The notes under the pieces: model-generated
The model's input: only the letters and a program-made list of their open reading frames with translations
What the model was told of the DNA's origin: nothing
The model's database searches: none
In this document: piece after piece, positions 40,897 through 53,370 of the stretch
Layout of the letters: the number at the start of each line of letters is the position of its first letter
How positions within the stretch are numbered: the first letter of the stretch is position 1
NCBI GenBank assembly: GCA_963556255.1
Contig: OY744604.1
Coordinates: forward strand, 29,264,099-29,328,098
Length of the DNA stretch: 64,000 nucleotides
Source of the DNA: Allolobophora icterica
Lineage: Eukaryota > Annelida > Clitellata > Crassiclitellata > Lumbricidae
Direction of reading: 5' to 3'
Position numbers and translations under genes: made by a program

Positions 40897-41810
40897 CAGT
40901 CTTGTTGTCAAGACCTTAAACCTCAAGACCAAGACCAAGACCAAGACCTTGAACCTCAAGACCAAGACCAAGACCAAGACCTTGAACCTCAAGACCAAGA
41001 CCAAGACCAAGACCTTGAACCTCAAGACCAAGACCAAGACCAAGACCTTGAACCTCAAGACCAAGACCAAGACCTTGAACCTCAAGACCAAGACCGAGAC
41101 CAAGACCCAAGAAAATCACAATCGTATCCAGACTTCTATTCCTTACTAAAAATTGTCCAGTCGGACTATACTCGTTATTTTAATGAAAACATGAGTTTTT
41201 TCTTTTATTCAAGCAAAACAACTCTAAATGGAGACTGCAGAGAATTCAGAATTCGTAATTACAAAAGTCCTTCATGCGAAATGTTATTCCAAATGCCTGT
41301 TGAATTTTATAAAAACCAATTTGCTCAGAATTTTCTGACCAAGACGTGACCTGTGGGGCCTCATAAAAATTCTGCCATGTGACAAAACACGGTCTACAAG
41401 TGCTGAAATCACTAGCACACAAAGCATCTTTTCAAGAACCGGATGTAAATGTATAAATTAATCATGAGTCTGTTTTGAAATTATTCCATGGCAAATAACC
41501 GGAAGTCAAAATAATTGTCCAAAACAACAGTGGAGCCTCATTCACACCGTGTAAATACTAAAGCAATAACTGTATGAGTAATTATTGGATAAATTTTTAA
41601 AATTCTTGCCGTTTGTTAAAATTAATGACTGTTCATATTGACAAAAGTCTTGGTCTTGGTCTTGCAAAACCAAGACCAAGACCTTGAACCTCAAGACCAA
41701 GACCAAGACCAAGACCTTGAACCTCAAGACCAAGACCAAGACCAAGACTTTTAAAAACGAACTCGAGTGCACTCGAGACCAAGACCTTGGTCTCGAGGAC
41801 AACAAGACTG
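40897..41810. mobile_element. hAT-type MITE (CTTGG family, copy C, inverted), 914 bp
   Basis: Termini CAGTCTTGTTGTC and GACAACAAGACTG. Duplication CTTATTGG / CCTATTGG at 40889-40896 and 41811-41818. Its orientation is opposite to copies A and B. It retains the segment in which the Polinton inserted in copy A. Confidence 0.92.
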
Positions 41811-41818
41811 CCTATTGG

Positions 41819-42680
41819 TAATGGTTTCTGATCAGTAAGATTCCTGAATTGTCAAGATCTTCTTTGACTTTGCCTTCGCTTTCAGAAGCGGCCTGTTCAT
41901 ATTTCGAGCTCGTCAGACTTCTAGAAGATCAGCATCTCGGTGAAATTGACGAACTAAAATTAGCGACAAACTCTTTTTTGGCATTTTTCACAAGTAAACT
42001 TCGACATGTCGATATTTTCGACACTGATTTTATGTTAATTGAAAGTTAAAATTGGGATGACATTGTCGTCATCGTCTTTTGTAAGACGGCATGTGATTGG
42101 TCGGTATGATATTGTATATGGTCAGCCTTGAAGTGCTTGTAAATTTTCCGCCTTGAACAACGCCATGTTTTACATTGAGAACGTCACCGATTCCTCGGAT
42201 CAAGCACGTGATCGTGCTGACCAATGAAACTGTACCCCGAGGATCCGCCCCGCCCCGACGTTTCGTTGCACCCCCGCCATAGACAGCCAATCCAAACTCA
42301 GACCAGTCTGCGATATATAGGGCAGAGGACGCATGGAAGAATCTTGCAGAAGACTTGAAATAGACGGTAGACAAGTAAACTTGAACGTCGTAAAGAAAAT
42401 GCCTTGCTAAAACATTATCATCATCATTATCGCCATCATCAGCATCATCGGCGATGGGTACGAACAAGTGAGCTCTATTGTCCTCGGTTGAGCCCAGTGT
42501 TCCTCTCAGTGCTAGTCCAAGTCGTGTCATAATGTCCTCATTTATATTGCTATCCGACGCATAGGCCTCCTATTATACATAAATAGCACACATGCATCAG
42601 CGTTTTCGTCGCCGAAACATAAGCCAAAGCAAACAGCAAGCTATCGAGAGAATTGAGGAGCTGCATAAATAAAAGAATCT
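41819..42680. other. non-coding with dispersed repeats
   Basis: Bases 42235-42290 and 42450-42560 recur elsewhere in the window (36990-37110 and 30430-30545). No gene supported, though a minus-strand ORF of 153 codons spans 42069-42530. Confidence 0.5.
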
Positions 42681-42689
42681 AAATGCTAT

Positions 42690-42950
42690 TCCAGATTCCG
42701 CCCCAATCCTCGATGGGAGAACAGCGAAGCCCTGAATAACGACTTCAGCCTCTCTGGACATAGGATGTGCCATGGCAAACAACACAAAGCACTCGGCGAG
42801 GATAAAATTCCATACAGAGTGCTCCATGTTCTTCACAAATCTACGATGAAAGTCCTTCTCCGAATCTACAATGACATATGGAACACTAGAGCTCTGCCTA
42901 GAGGTCGATTTCAGTTCCCGACAATTCAGTCGTACATTGCAAGCAGTACT
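42690..42950 (+). pseudogene. LINE reverse-transcriptase remnant
   Basis: The plus-strand frame reads KALGEDKIPYRVLHVLHK.TMKVLLRIYNDIWNTRALPR, matching the N-terminal finger region of non-LTR reverse transcriptases (the GPDGI-Y--L...N-I...LP pattern). Short, broken and without flanks. Confidence 0.6.
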
Positions 42951-43056
42951 GGATTTAGGCATAAGCTAAAAAAAGCTAGAACTTAGAGCCTCACAATCCG
43001 CAGAGGCCTAAACAAAATGTTGGGAGCTTTTTAAATTTTGTGTACTGTATAAAACA

Positions 43057-43105
<49 letters not shown>

Positions 43106-43718
43106 CCTTTTTAAATAGCTTGTGTAGCAAATTCCATCTTGCATGGGTACATTTATTTGAATATACTTGGAATTTTTCATTTTAAATGCATTGCAATTAA
43201 AAAAGTAAACACATATAATATGTTTTCAAGCTTTGTGAGACCATCTAGGCCTAGTGTAATTTTTTAATAAGGGGCCTTCAGGCTTTATATAGCTTAGACA
43301 TCACCAAGTTGAAATCCGGCGCTGAATGCAAGCAATAGAAAGCAAAAGAAACATCAAGTTTTACTGACGTCGACTAAGAATGACAATAATTTATTGCAGC
43401 CTGAAGGCAAATACTTGTAAACAACCATTAACAATACTGCGTAGTACATTAAAAAAAGCAGCTTAGCAAATATTAAAAGTTTGATCATGCAGCTGTATAA
43501 ATCCCATTAAAATATTCGAAATTGTAAGTAGTTAATATAAGAATACCTAAACAGGTACAGATTAACAAGAATAGTGTCTGAGTATGGGTCTATGTTTCAA
43601 TGATTTTAAGTTACGCAAGATAATTAAAAGCCATATAAGCATCTTAAAAGCTCTATGCGCATAAGCAAACATCACAGAAGCTGCAATTCCAAATTAATAC
43701 CATTTCTAGTCAGAGAAA
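42951..43718. other. AT-rich non-coding with (AT)n at 43059-43101
   Basis: A 43-bp AT dinucleotide run and otherwise unremarkable sequence. Confidence 0.6.
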
Positions 43719-44680
43719 ATCAAATCAAATCAAATCATTGTTTATTGAAACCATCAATGTACATGGTAATAACATAGTTGAGAAACACGTAAATTAGAAT
43801 GGCCTCAAGGGTAGGCCCTGAAGGGAGAAACTCCCGCTAATAGGGACACCTATTTGCAACGCATTATTTAAGGAAAATTTAGGCCCGCTTCGGTGCTACA
43901 GATAATAATTAGTCTTATTATCTGCATGATGTCAGATTTCCACGGAGGCCTCCTCCGCAAGGAGAAGGTTAAAGGCCGAACACTTTATAATAGGCCTACA
44001 CGCAGAGTAACAATAATAATAATAATGATGACTTAACTAATCTTAACTAGGCATGGAGAATAGTAATAGAATCAAGAATTAACATTATCAATTAAGTATT
44101 GTCGTAATTTTCTTTTGAATCCCTGCAGGGTCCCAGTCTGCTGGAGCGAGGGGGAGAGCATTCCAAACTTGAGGCCCTGTAATATTGATTGAAAACTTAC
44201 GGGAATTTAAATGGGCATATGGAGTGCGGTATTTGTAGGAGTTCCTTGTATAGTGGGAGTGAATATCCGTGCCCGGGTGAAATAGACTCATAAATTTTAT
44301 TGGTAAGAGATGTCGTGAAAATTTATACATGAAAACACCAGTTTGAAACTGTCCTATTTGATCAACTCTCAATAATTTATGTCTAGAGTAAATAGGACCT
44401 GTGTGGGAGCCCCATGGCGCATTACTAATAAATCTGACAGCCCTTTTCTGTAGAAGAAGTAGCTTCTGGAGACGAGAGCTATATGTGGACGTCCAAACCA
44501 AATTACAATAGGATAAGTAGGGATAAATGAGTGAGTAATATAACTGAGTGCGTATAGACGAAGGAAGCTTACTGGATGCCCGGTATATTATACCTATATT
44601 TTTTGCAATTTTTGAAGTGATACTTTTAATATGCTTGCATCTCTTCTGTTGTAACCAGAAATGGTCCATTGCGTATAATC
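43719..44680 (-). mobile_element. 5'-truncated LINE with reverse-transcriptase C-terminus
   Basis: The minus-strand ORF 44669-44088 (193 codons) covers the end of a jockey/CR1-type polyprotein: GIIYRASSKLP, LYYSLIYPYLSYCNLVW, LLLQKRAVRFISN and a final GPQVWNALP. About 370 bp of 3' UTR follow, with AATAAA and a 3' (TTTGA)n microsatellite tail at 43719-43737. The catalytic domain is missing (5' truncation), but the remaining frame is open, so the insertion is fairly young. Confidence 0.85.
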
Positions 44681-45057
44681 TACACTGATGTTAATGCATT
44701 TAAGTTATTTAACTATCACTATTAAAATTATACAGAAAAGAGGAGTTTGAGGAACCATGATTCCAGTTGCCCATTAACGGTAGGATAGCATATGAAGAAA
44801 TCTTTGATTATAGGCCTATACACACCAAATTTAAAAGAGTTGGTGACAAAGTTGTACAAGTATCATGGTTCTACGAAGCAGCTGACCTAAACGCCGGATT
44901 TTATTCTTAAGTAGACAATTACATTTAAACCAATTCAGACTCAACGTTGCGCACAGCAATCCTTCTGCACTGGATTTCTATGTGAGATTGAAGCTTTGCT
45001 ATCTGCGGTATAGAAAATATACAGCCAATCATGGAAGATTCCAGCTTTGCTATCTAC

Positions 45058-45390
45058 CAGTGGCAGCGATCTTGTCTGAGAGGTGGGGGGGGGGCAAAGT
45101 CACCACTTTCATTTTCCCCCACTTTTCCAAAATTCTTAACAAAAATTTTACACCCTTTTCTTAAGAATTTCTTCTTACTTTCTGAAACTTTCCGGGGACA
45201 CTTCTCCTAAAAAAATTTCTTCTTTACCTCATCTCTTCAAAAACACAGTCAAAACCCCCACGCGCATATACATTTCTTCGCCTTTTTTGGGGTTTCTTCA
45301 AAATCTGGGGGGGGACAAATGTATGGCGTGTCCCTCCACTCTTAAAGGTGGGGGGACATGTCCCCCGTCCCCCCATGATCGCCGCCCATG
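45058..45390. mobile_element. hAT-type MITE (GCGGCGATC family), 333 bp
   Basis: Ends CAGTGGCAGCGATC and GATCGCCGCCCATG, with duplication CTATCTAC / CTATCTGC. Internal G-rich and C-rich runs (GGTGGGGGGGG). The minus-strand ORF through it is chance. Confidence 0.8.
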
Positions 45391-45398
45391 CTATCTGC

Positions 45399-46219
45399 AG
45401 TATAGAACAATTTACAATTTTACAGCCTCTCTTCTGAACAGAGTAGACATCAGAAGAACACATGAAACAGACAAAGAAGTTAAATGAAATGGTTCCATGA
45501 AAATAAATGTTCCCTGAATTTAATTGCACAAATGCATGAGAATGAAACATTGATTGTACCAAACAATTTAGTAGGCCTATGTGATCGCCATAAGTAGTAG
45601 TCAAACATCACAAGAACACACATGCTGCCGATTCAATACTGATTCCATCGTCCACAAGGTGAACACTGTGTCATCCTACTGCAAAGTTGTCATGGGATTA
45701 AGCATGCAATAAGCAACAAGTTAGAAAACATAATTATTAATTAGTAAAAATATAGGCAAAAACTTAAACATTAACAGCAATCACAGCAGCAATACTATAA
45801 TTTCGTACTTGATGTAAATGTAATTCCTCAAAAGAGTAGAAAACTGTCAAGAGACTAGTATGCTAATGACATCTGGAATGGCACATATTGGAATCAAAGA
45901 ATACAATCACCATAATTCATTATTCTTGTCATTATTTTTACCTGATCTACATGTGATCCCCTGGAATCAGATTTATGAAAAGGAGGCATAGCATATTTCT
46001 GGGAATAATAATGCTACATTATTATTATTACTGTTATAATTAATTATTTTACTTAGCAATTCAACATTGAAGTAGGACATTCCAAAACATACAATAAATT
46101 TCCTTTAAAAATCTTGAGTGATCTTCTTCTATCTGGGGTTTTAAAAATATTATTAATATCATTACTATTACAATTAGTATTGTTATTAACATCATCATTA
46201 TCTATTCATTTAGATCAAT
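45399..46219. other. 3' flank / 3' UTR of the TRIM gene
   Basis: AT-rich with no ORF. It follows the last TRIM exon on the minus strand, so part is probably 3' UTR. I did not find an unambiguous poly(A) signal. Confidence 0.5.
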
Positions 46220-47046
46220 TTACCAGAAGGTGAAAATTGAAACACGGCATTTGCGATCGGCCACAAACAGCCGACCACTTAACTCATCCAAATGAATTCT
46301 GACGGGACTGAACAAGTTATGTTTTCTTGTAAGAAGTTGCTTCTGGAATTCCAGATTAGAATGTAACTGCACAACTCTTCCTCTGCTCTGATCAACGACC
46401 AATATTGAACCACGCGAGTCTTCTGCAAGATACACGGCACTCCTCAAGCGTTGGAAGCCAGAGTTTTCGCCAAAAGAATTCATAACAGTTCCATTAACAT
46501 CAACCTGACATACTCTGTACGAGTCTTTCAGACCGTGACTAATCATGAAATCGCCATTGGTCAGTTTTATCGCATGCCAGAGATGGTGTACTCCAGATCT
46601 TTGCGGAATCTTTACTGAACGGATCAAACTTCCACTTGCTTTGTATTCGTTAATCATATTTTCCTCGTGAAATGTCAAAACAATATTGGATTCATGTGTT
46701 ACCGAAAGCCAACTGTAATCATCTGGAGTTATCCACTTGCTTATTAGCGTCCCAGCAGCATCTACTTTCAAAATCTCATTTGCTCGATCTCGTGACTTCC
46801 AATCGATTATGTAGATACACGAATTATTAGCACATGATGCTATGTCCCCCGGATCAACTAACCTAGAAATGCGAAGTTCGCGTACTAGAGCAAATGTTTT
46901 GGTATCGTATACTTCAACTGTTGAACTTGCATCACTGACGACATACAGTTCCTGGTATAAGACTGTTATGCCACAGATTGGATGGGTTTCATTCGCTGTT
47001 GATTGCGTCTTTATTGTGTGAATGCAGAGTGGATCACGATTGCTAT
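46220..47046 (-). CDS. TRIM gene, last exon: NHL-like beta-propeller
   Basis: 827 bp, encoding 275 codons to a TAA at 46220-46222. The acceptor ...GATTGTAG at 47047-47050 places it in phase 1, as for all the other exons. Repeated motifs of a six-bladed NHL-type propeller are visible: LYVVSDASSTVEVYDTKTF, IYIIDWKS, KSDGTLI-like segments (VDAAGTLISKW), GDFMISHG, AVYLAEDSRGSILVVDQSRGRVVQL and GRLFVADRK. In TRIM2/3/71-type proteins this domain binds RNA or protein substrates for the RING ligase. It belongs with the exons at 48104-48172, 48799-48939, 56880-56951, 60039-60107 and 60367-61489, about 766 residues in all. The terminal FTFW closes the last blade. Confidence 0.88.
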
Positions 47047-47794
47047 CTACAATCAATCAATTGAATGCTGTTAAAAATTAAGTAACTAAAATAGTACAAT
47101 AGCATTTGTACATTATAATCAAGCATTGTTGAGCACCTCCTGGGAACCTTTCAAAAGCACGATATGGCTGTTGTTTTTCAATAAGACAAGGGTTTTTGGT
47201 AACTATTGAGGATGCTCCTTGCTGGCCTAGAATAATCAAGAAGGAGAGTGCAGTGTAGGAGGGAGAGAAGAGACAGAAAGACAGACAGACAGGCAGACAT
47301 AATTATATGACTCAGACTTGGGCTGAAGGCTACAATTATTTCTCCTCTTACAGTAGCACAGATGTTATAAAAACCAGTGCCTGCTCGAACAACACTGACA
47401 CAATTTAGTCACACCCATATGACTGGACAATTTGTCTTTCCTTATGATTATTGCGAATTGTAAATCTTACAACCACCTATATAAACCACCTAGATAATAA
47501 ATAATGATAATAATAATAAACTGGACACAACAGGGAACTGTATTCCTCTGCCTTAGCTTATCTAGACCCATCCATTGCTTTAACACAATCGACTTCACAG
47601 CAAGTTTTCCACTGAGCACGACACCAACAAACACTAGTAATCCCAGAAAAACATGCTACCCTAGCGTCTGCAATCTTGAGGGATCATATGCACCTCAGGT
47701 TAAAAATAATTACAATAATAAATTATAAATATGTTACTGATCATCTTGATTCATAGAGGCACATGGCGCAGCACAGTGAGTACTTCCACGGCAC

Positions 47795-47905
47795 GGTAGC
47801 CAAGTGGTTAGAGTAACACGGAGAGTACAGGTTCAAGCCTTCACTAAGGCGGTCACCATGTAGGGACCTTGAGCAGTCCTTAACAAACAATTGCTCAACG
47901 CCATC
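47795..47905 (+). mobile_element. tRNA-derived SINE (TRIM intron)
   Basis: A-box-like TAGCCAAGTGGTTAGAG and B-box-like CAGGTTCAAGCC, followed by CCTTGAGCAGTCCTTA and AATTGCTCA, a core shared with the copies at 48505 and 57490. Confidence 0.7.
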
Positions 47906-48103
47906 GATGTTCTGTTGTATGGTCATGTGCAGTTCTGATCTTCAGAAGGAGGGCAATATCAAATACAGTTTTTTGCATTATTTTTTTATGTATTCCACGA
48001 CACGCCATCCTGCTAAGCTCTATGATCCAATCATCCACTTCGTCCAGGCGTTCTTAACTACACATCATTATCATCATGGTATTTAGTTGGAAATACAATT
48101 CAC

Positions 48104-48172
48104 CTTCTGACTCTGAACTTCTGCGGTTTCTCTTCTCACTATAAGAGGAATCTGTATCTGAAATGTCGCCAC
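48104..48172 (-). CDS. TRIM gene, short linker exon (69 bp)
   Basis: Acceptor TTTGTTTAG and donor GTGAAT bound 69 bp, phase 1 at both ends. It encodes an acidic Ser/Glu linker (DISDTDSSYSEKRNRRSSESE) that could be phosphorylated. Open in the frame dictated by neighbouring exons. Confidence 0.7.
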
Positions 48173-48504
48173 CTAAACAAATAAACATTAATTTACTGAA
48201 TAACCAACAGATAACCAGTGATGCAATTACTTGAATTACTTGCTTATTTACTTACTTATCTAATAACTCACTTACCTACATATTCACTCACTCATTGGTT
48301 TACTTATTTTGCATTAATATGAGAGCAGTGCTGTGGATGTTTACAGATAGGGCTGGATTTAGCGTGGATTATGTGATGCTATGTAAAGTCATTTGATGCA
48401 ATCCTCTATATTAGGAAGTGCAACTGAAATTGTAATTGAAACCTAACAGATACTTAAACACCCATCTTAAATGTTCAGCAAAAAATCTAACCCGCAACTA
48501 ACAT

Positions 48505-48660
48505 GGTTGAGTATGTGCCTTGTAACGTGGAGAGTTCGGGTTCGAGCTTCCCCTGAGATGGCTACTGTGTAGGTGCCTTGAGCAAGTCCTTCGCTCACAA
48601 TTGCTCAGCACCATCGAATGATGCTTGGTCATTATATATTGGCACTTAATAAAGGCACAA
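48505..48660 (+). mobile_element. tRNA-derived SINE (TRIM intron)
   Basis: B box GGGTTCGAGCTTCCC, then the shared core CCTTGAGCAAGTCCTTCGCTCAC and AATTGCTCA, ending in ATAATAATA. Confidence 0.7.
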
Positions 48661-48798
48661 CAACTATAACAACAACAATAATAATAATATCTGCAGCAAC
48701 TGAAGCCACATTCCACTAAGAACAAAGTTACCATATTTAAAGTTTGGCAGAATCCACGGAAAAGTGAAAGTCTCAAAAGGCCGTTAATTTCTATTGAC

Positions 48799-48939
48799 CT
48801 GAATTGGAGCGTGGAAACATTCTTCTGAAGAAACTGCTTCGTGTACTGACAGTTCTCGCTGGAACAGAGCCATCATCAGATGGCTCACAACTAGACTCAA
48901 GTGACTGAACCAGGGTGTCTTCTGTACTTGAAAGGAAAC
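48799..48939 (-). CDS. TRIM gene, linker exon (141 bp)
   Basis: Acceptor CTCTTTGTAG and donor GTCAAT, phase 1-1, 47 codons without stop (FLSSTEDTLVQSLESS...RSSFFRRMFPRSNS). Ser/Thr-rich linker between coiled coil and propeller. Confidence 0.72.
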
Positions 48940-49022
48940 CTACAAAGAGCACATTTGTAATAAAATATAAGTGGCCTACCTTCTCTCACTCACTGCTTGG
49001 TCTTCCCATTGACAGTGTACAG

Positions 49023-49366
49023 CAGTGGTCTGCAACCTTTTTTCAGTGAGGAGCCGCATTGCAAAGTTTAGTAACTTTTGGGAGCCGCAAGGGCGAAGTT
49101 TAGCAACTTTTGGGAGCCGCCATGGTTTTAGGTCGAATATAGGAGCACAACAAATACTAGCTTAATCATAGGCTTTAATATATAACATCATTATATGGAC
49201 CGACACAGAAAACAATGACCTCATACAATTTTGAGCTCAAGCAACACGGAAAAAGGCCATTTTCAGCGCAGTTTTATTTCGTCACATAGAAAATGATTGT
49301 CAGTTCCTGGAAAGCTCTGGAGAGCCGCCACAGAACGTCTCGCGAGCCGCGGGTTGGTGACCACTG
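49023..49366. mobile_element. hAT-type MITE, 344 bp (TRIM intron)
   Basis: Ends CAGTGGTCTGCAACC and GGTTGGTGACCACTG with exact 8-bp duplication GTGTACAG at 49015-49022 and 49367-49374. GGAGCCGC words repeat internally. Confidence 0.92.
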
Positions 49367-49499
49367 GTGTACAGTCACTATGGCTGAGATGGCTATGATG
49401 CCAAAACCTGGACACAAATTTATGCTACGCAAAGGTTGGAACTCTGATCCTTTCAACTTACAATCCACCACACTGAGAACCAGGCCCGTAGCCAGAGGC

Positions 49500-49745
49500 A
49501 AAATCAAGACGAGGCAAACCCCTCCCATCCACGTACCGTCCCCTCCCCTTCCGTCCTCCGCTTCCCTATCCTTACCTCCCCTCCATTTTTGCCCATTCCC
49601 CTCACCTTAATAAAGGATATGCTTACTTACTTACTTACTTTTACCTTCCCATTCTCTGCCTTCCCGTTCCGCCCCGTCCCCACCCTTTTCCCTGCCTTCC
49701 CCTTCCAAAACCCTTCCCAACCGTCCCCAGCCCCTTCCCTTTAAG
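49500..49745. repeat. CCTTCCCC-rich tract with (ACTT)n
   Basis: Pyrimidine-rich low-complexity sequence split by AATAAAGGATATG(CTTA)n at 49610-49640, probably a retroposon tail. Confidence 0.6.
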
Positions 49746-50254
49746 TGAGAACTGTGAGGGTTCGGGAGTATTACCCTCGAAAAAATGTTTATATTGTAGA
49801 TGCTCGTACTTGAGTTGTAGAACATCTTAAAGCCAATAAAAGCAGCATTTTGTGGTGCTTAAATATGTTTTGGAATGCTGTGTAAAAGTTTGTCTGAAAT
49901 TATAATCATACCTGAAGCCGAAGCAAATTTTTGAAGTGAACGTTACATTTTTGTGGATTTTTGCAGGACTCTATAGCAATTGTGTTGTTCAACTTGTTCT
50001 AACTTCTATAAGATCATATTATATTACTCTTGTTATAGAGTAAACTGAAATGTGTTAGGCCTAATACATTGTATTAACACATTTCAGTTTACTCTATAAC
50101 AAACACTATAGGGCCTACAATTAAAGTTATGTTACATAAGAGGATATATTTTTTATGTAATGTAATAGAATGAAAAGTTAGTTCTTAATATTCGACAACA
50201 AAAAACAGAAAAGTAGGCCTAGGCCTAATCGTTTTACAGGTTGTCGACTCATCA

Positions 50255-51694
50255 CAGAGCCGTTTCAAGGAGTTTGGGGGCCCTAGGCACAATCCGCACA
50301 AACCCTAACTAACATAGGCGCCGACTTTTGCTTTTGCCTCTGGGAGCCTGGGTTCCCCACTTACTTCCTCCTTCCCACTCTCCTTAGGTAGGTGAGTTTT
50401 AGCGGATTTTTGTAGAAGGAAATTGTTTTCTTGTCAAAGGTTACGAGGTTACAAAAAGTTTTGGAAATCGGTGACGACGTTCCAGTGTTATTATTTTGTT
50501 AAATAATAAATAAATAAATAATTTATTTATGTACGGGCTGTGACTCTAAGATCATGCAATGTTGGGTATATGTGTTGTAATTGTACTTCTCAAGTTGTGA
50601 GATTACTTAGTTGTAAAAATTAGACTTCATAGGTCCGAACTCCTGTCCTGCTTCTTCTGGGTGCCAGGCACCCACTGAACTTTATGGCTCCCAAGGAGTC
50701 GGCGCCTATGCTACTAACCTTAAACGTAACCCGATTTCCGCCTCAATCTCTGTCTCAGATCTAGAGTATTGCATTAATACATTGCATGTACATATGTGTC
50801 ATTTTGTTAAATTTATCAATATAGTACTATTACTAAACTCATGCCAACACAGCTAACACAGCAAGCTTTGTACTACAAGTGTAAAAAGACTCTAGTTTAA
50901 CATACGTTAGAGTTTCCTTTGTTAATTTGTTATACTAACTAAAATTGAGATTGTAATGAGTGTTTGCTATACATGGAATGTAACTGTGTCACAGCATTTC
51001 ATTACAAACATCGCTTTCGTGTTTTGATCAGAGCAAAGTCTCTTATAATATCATCGAAACTCAAAGACTCCAACACATTTGATTCTATATGCTCTTAACA
51101 GACAGGCAGTTCAATCGGTCTTGCATCATACGGCTACGAAGCTCGTTCTCGATTAATTTAAGCTATGAGAAAGAACGTTCACCCGTACAGTTTGTCACCA
51201 TCATTGACAGAAACATTTTTATTGCAATTTAAACGTTTGGAAACATTGATTCCAGATTGTCATTCTTTTTCATGGCATAGATTATTGACAAAATTTTTCT
51301 AGAGGAGGCAACATTTTTCTAGGGTGTCCAAAATGACGCTTTTGCTTAACTATTCATGAACACATAAAACGAGACAATTTTCAAAATCCAGGAAGGCAAA
51401 TAACCCCGTTGTCTCCGGACGCCCATGGCTATGCGTTAAAATTATTGATTTATTTCAGTCTAACTTCAATAGCGCTCTGCGCTTATTAGCAATAAGTATA
51501 TTTAACTAAAAATGCAGAACGCAGCAGACTTTTGTTTAAGAAGTGTTATTGTTCTTACTTTGCTTTGAAGAATTCTTACTTGTTAGAACATAACTTATAA
51601 TATTGTTATTTTGTTTCTGGGTCGCCGCGGGGCCCCCCTTTTGCGCGGGGCCCTAGGCCCGTGCCTCGCGTGCCTAGGCCTTAAAACGGCACTG
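50255..51694. mobile_element. hAT-type element, 1.44 kb, with a nested MITE
   Basis: Ends CAGAGCCGTTTCAAGG and CCTTAAAACGGCACTG, exact duplication ACTCATCA at 50247-50254 and 51695-51702. GGGGCCCTAGGC is present near both ends. AT-rich interior without intact ORF; a decayed transposase may be present (AAACATCGCTTTCG...). Confidence 0.9.
50313..50710. mobile_element. MITE nested in the 50255-51694 element, 398 bp
   Basis: Inverted ends CATAGGCGCCGACT and AGTCGGCGCCTATG. Flanks CTAACTAA and CTACTAAC are a plausible but imperfect target duplication. Confidence 0.75.
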
Positions 51695-51702
51695 ACTCAT
51701 CA

Positions 51703-52121
51703 TAATCTTGTTCTGTAGCCGACTATAAGTCTTCTAATCCAAGTTTATTTGAAGTTATTTCTTAAACTTAATTCGTAATAATTATGATAAAAAAAACGAG
51801 ATAGCTAAATTTTAAAGGGCCGCTGCTCTGAGTGACGCTACAAAAGTGTTCGGTTATTATTACAATTACTTACGATTACTGGAACTGACGAAGAAAGCAA
51901 AATGACGATTTGAAATTGTATAGACGGCCGGGTCCATAGGCCTACGTACGTGTTACTGTGCCTCGATTGCCTTCGGCCCTTCGTACACATTAAGGTCAGC
52001 AGGGATAGGCCTAGCTTAATAATGTTATTTAGGCCAGACGCGGTCGTAAACTATTTTAACCATTACCTACATCAGGCTGTTCAATTATCTCTACTTTTAA
52101 ACTATTAAATTCCAAATTGCT
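51703..52121. other. TRIM intron, nothing recognised
   Basis: AT-rich, with several AGGCCTA words. No ORF or repeat ends found. Confidence 0.5.
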
Positions 52122-52535
52122 AATATTCTGCTATAATATTTTAAACTATTAAATTCCAAATTGCTAATATTCTGTCTAATGTATAATATGAAGATAATTA
52201 AGATTTTACGGCACACTTTATAGGATGGTCAGTGCCAGTGGTCATTTAATTGGCAATACTAAACTTCGGTACTATTCGTAAATACATAATAAGGCCTGCG
52301 TACGGGGAGACTAATATTGTAGAGCTAAACTGATCATTTGTTACGTAGCCTACGTGCGCGGTACGCGTACGTTAGAAGACTATAGTTTTATTGAGGTTCT
52401 TTGGGAATGATCAGATAAACTTGTGGCATTTTTAACGTACGCCTACGGTGCGTGTACCGTGTACGTTATTTTTTTAACGTAATTACGGTACGCGTACGTT
52501 ATTCCGGTAAGTAACGTACGGTCGCACTTTGATTC
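52122..52535 (+). repeat. first copy of an about 400-bp direct duplication
   Basis: Shares long near-identical runs with 53610-53985 (GAAGATAATTAAGATTTTACGG, GAGGTTCTTTGGGAATGATC and the TACGCGTACG-rich end). Bases 52094-52175 also hold a tandem 40-bp internal duplication. Confidence 0.9.
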
Positions 52536-53082
52536 AAGTCACAATGTAGCGCTTTACTCACAATGACATCAAGCGCCATAAACTACGACATTGTAAAGAA
52601 CATTCTTTGAAATCTCAAGCACAATAATAATGCAATAATTGTCGAAGCTTGTGAGGTTGTCAAATAGAAGGAAGTCGCATTGAAATGCAATAATTATATG
52701 CAGCAGACCCTCGGGAAATCATGAACGTCGAGGCAGACAATCGAATGGGCTTTGAAGACCACTGAAGTACAAATAAGTATCCTTGGATTAATCCAGCAGA
52801 AGAAGCTTCATATTTCGGGCATGTGTTGGAGAAGAGTGGAGATTGTCTGGAGAAGGAGATAATCCAAGGCACAATCCCTGGATTAAGAGCTGAGGGAAGA
52901 TCTAAAATGGTATGGATTGATAACTAGGACTGGATTCGCCCAATTATCGAAAAAGACAGGAAACAAAAGTGGGTGGAATAAAATTGTCCATGTGTGACCA
53001 ATCGTCGGATTGACGACGATTAAAGACAAGAAACATAAGCACTGACCCTACAAAAGAATCCGACTTCACTTCCTTCCTCCTA

Positions 53083-53370
53083 CCCTCCATTTCCTCTCTT
53101 CCTTCAACCCTCCATTCCCTCTCTTCCTCCAACCCTCCATTTCCTCTCTTCCACCAACCCTCCATTTCCTCTCTTCCTCCAACCCTCCATTTTCTCTCTT
53201 CCTCCAACCCTCCATTTCCTCTCTTGCTTCTACCCTCCATTCCCTCTCTTCCTTCTACCCTCCATTCACTCTCTTTCTCCTACCCTCCACTCCCTCTCTT
53301 CCTTCTACCCTCCATTCCTTTCTGCCTACTACCCTCCATTCCCTCTGTTCCTCCTACCCTCCATTTCATG
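53083..53370. repeat. 24-28 bp minisatellite (CCCTCCATTTCCTCTCTTCC type)
   Basis: About eleven units of CCCTCCATT(T/C)CCTCTCTTCCT with small length differences. The minus-strand Glu/Trp/Arg ORF is a product of the period. Confidence 0.92.

Noticed and set aside
39542..41149. Repeating LVLVLRFKV or KTKTLNLKT ORFs as repeat proteins
   Set aside because: Products of an array with a 27-bp period inside hAT-type MITEs; both strands and several frames are open.
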